A stretch of 28,889 nucleotides of DNA from the NCBI GenBank assembly GCA_003427395.1, contig BFEA01000362.1, positions 198,892-227,780 of the forward strand, written 5' to 3'. The notes beneath the pieces were generated by a model that had not been told where the DNA came from, made no database searches, and saw nothing but the letters and a program-made list of their open reading frames with translations. How positions within the stretch are numbered: the first letter of the stretch is position 1; each line of letters starts with the position of its first letter. Positions 28,654 through 28,889 of this stretch are shown here, piece by piece. The translations under genes and the position numbers were made by a program. Origin of the DNA: Chara braunii. Its lineage: Eukaryota; Streptophyta; Charophyceae; Charales; Characeae.

Positions 28654-28889
28654 CTCTCCAGAATTTATATAAGTCTAAATATGAGAAATATAAATAAATT
28701 CTAACTCTGGAAAGCAAAATTATGTCTAATTCCCTGAGTTAGTAGAAATTTGGGCAGCCCTCCTTATAGAAAAGGAGACTTTCCAGATTTATATTAAGTC
28801 AGATATAAAGCAGGAGCTAATCTCTAACTCCTGGAAAGTCAAATTATGTCCAACTCTCTGAATTAGTAAAAATTTGGGCAGCACTCTCT
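28654..28889 (+). repeat. About 124-bp tandem repeat running off the window
   Basis: Two diverged units each contain TCCAGA, TTTATAT and AAGTC near the start, then CTAACTC, TGGAAAG, AAATTATGTC and a closing AAATTTGGGCAGC (28746 and 28870). The array probably continues beyond the right edge. Related GGCAGC-ending arrays are familiar from plant retrotransposon non-coding regions, but I cannot verify a match. Confidence 0.8.

Noticed and set aside
1-28889. CRISPR array, bacterial operon or prophage
   Set aside because: No regular short repeats with unique spacers, no clustered co-directional genes, and spliced eukaryotic genes are present.

Overview
The window looks like a piece of a large, repeat-rich eukaryotic nuclear genome, most likely of the green (streptophyte) lineage. 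Evidence is one spliced gene whose protein has the plant-type layout of NIPP1 (PPP1R8), a U6 snRNA pseudogene with plant-like sequence, GT..AG splice sites, very long microsatellites and many DNA-transposon relics. A charophyte alga is my best guess; genus-level placement is not supported by anything decisive here.

Layout. 1-4931 is gene-poor: a doubtful partial frame at the left edge, a 48-bp tandem repeat, a U6 retropseudogene with 13-bp target-site duplications (2408-2562), a local 80-bp duplication and a 162-bp foldback. 4932-14691 (minus strand) is the only confident protein gene: exon 1 at 14132-14691 and exon 2 at 4932-5949, joining to 525 codons. The FHA domain is cut in two by an 8182-bp intron. 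The intron is built from microsatellites, a 430-N gap, polypurine and G-rich minisatellites, SINE-like units and at least five copies of one short inverted-repeat (MITE-like) family, one of them carrying a second nested MITE.

14692-20830 holds the region upstream of the gene, then a DNA transposon with long terminal inverted repeats (16261-18305, TAA on both sides, PIF/Harbinger-like, with a 939-N gap), a second related right half (to 19739), and a run of modules in which a (GA)n tract is followed each time by the same short sequence.

About 20930-26800 is a sharply AT-rich island. Read on the minus strand it is one decayed Helitron: a post-Rep segment, an acidic linker and a PIF1-type helicase with most motifs recognisable, directly followed by a C48 (Ulp1/SENP-like) cysteine-peptidase domain, then a small spliced reading frame. 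Stops, frameshifts and lost catalytic residues show it is dead, and the Rep (HUH) end is cut off where sequence becomes GC-rich near 26.8 kb. From there to the end is non-coding sequence: an unrecognised GC/CpG-rich block, an LTR-like promoter/polyadenylation stretch and a roughly 124-bp tandem repeat running off the window.

The genes do not form a pathway. NIPP1 is the host gene; nearly everything else is mobile-element or simple-repeat material in and around it. The most unusual content is the Helitron helicase with an adjacent C48 peptidase in a compositionally foreign island, and the MITE family that has repeatedly hit the NIPP1 intron.
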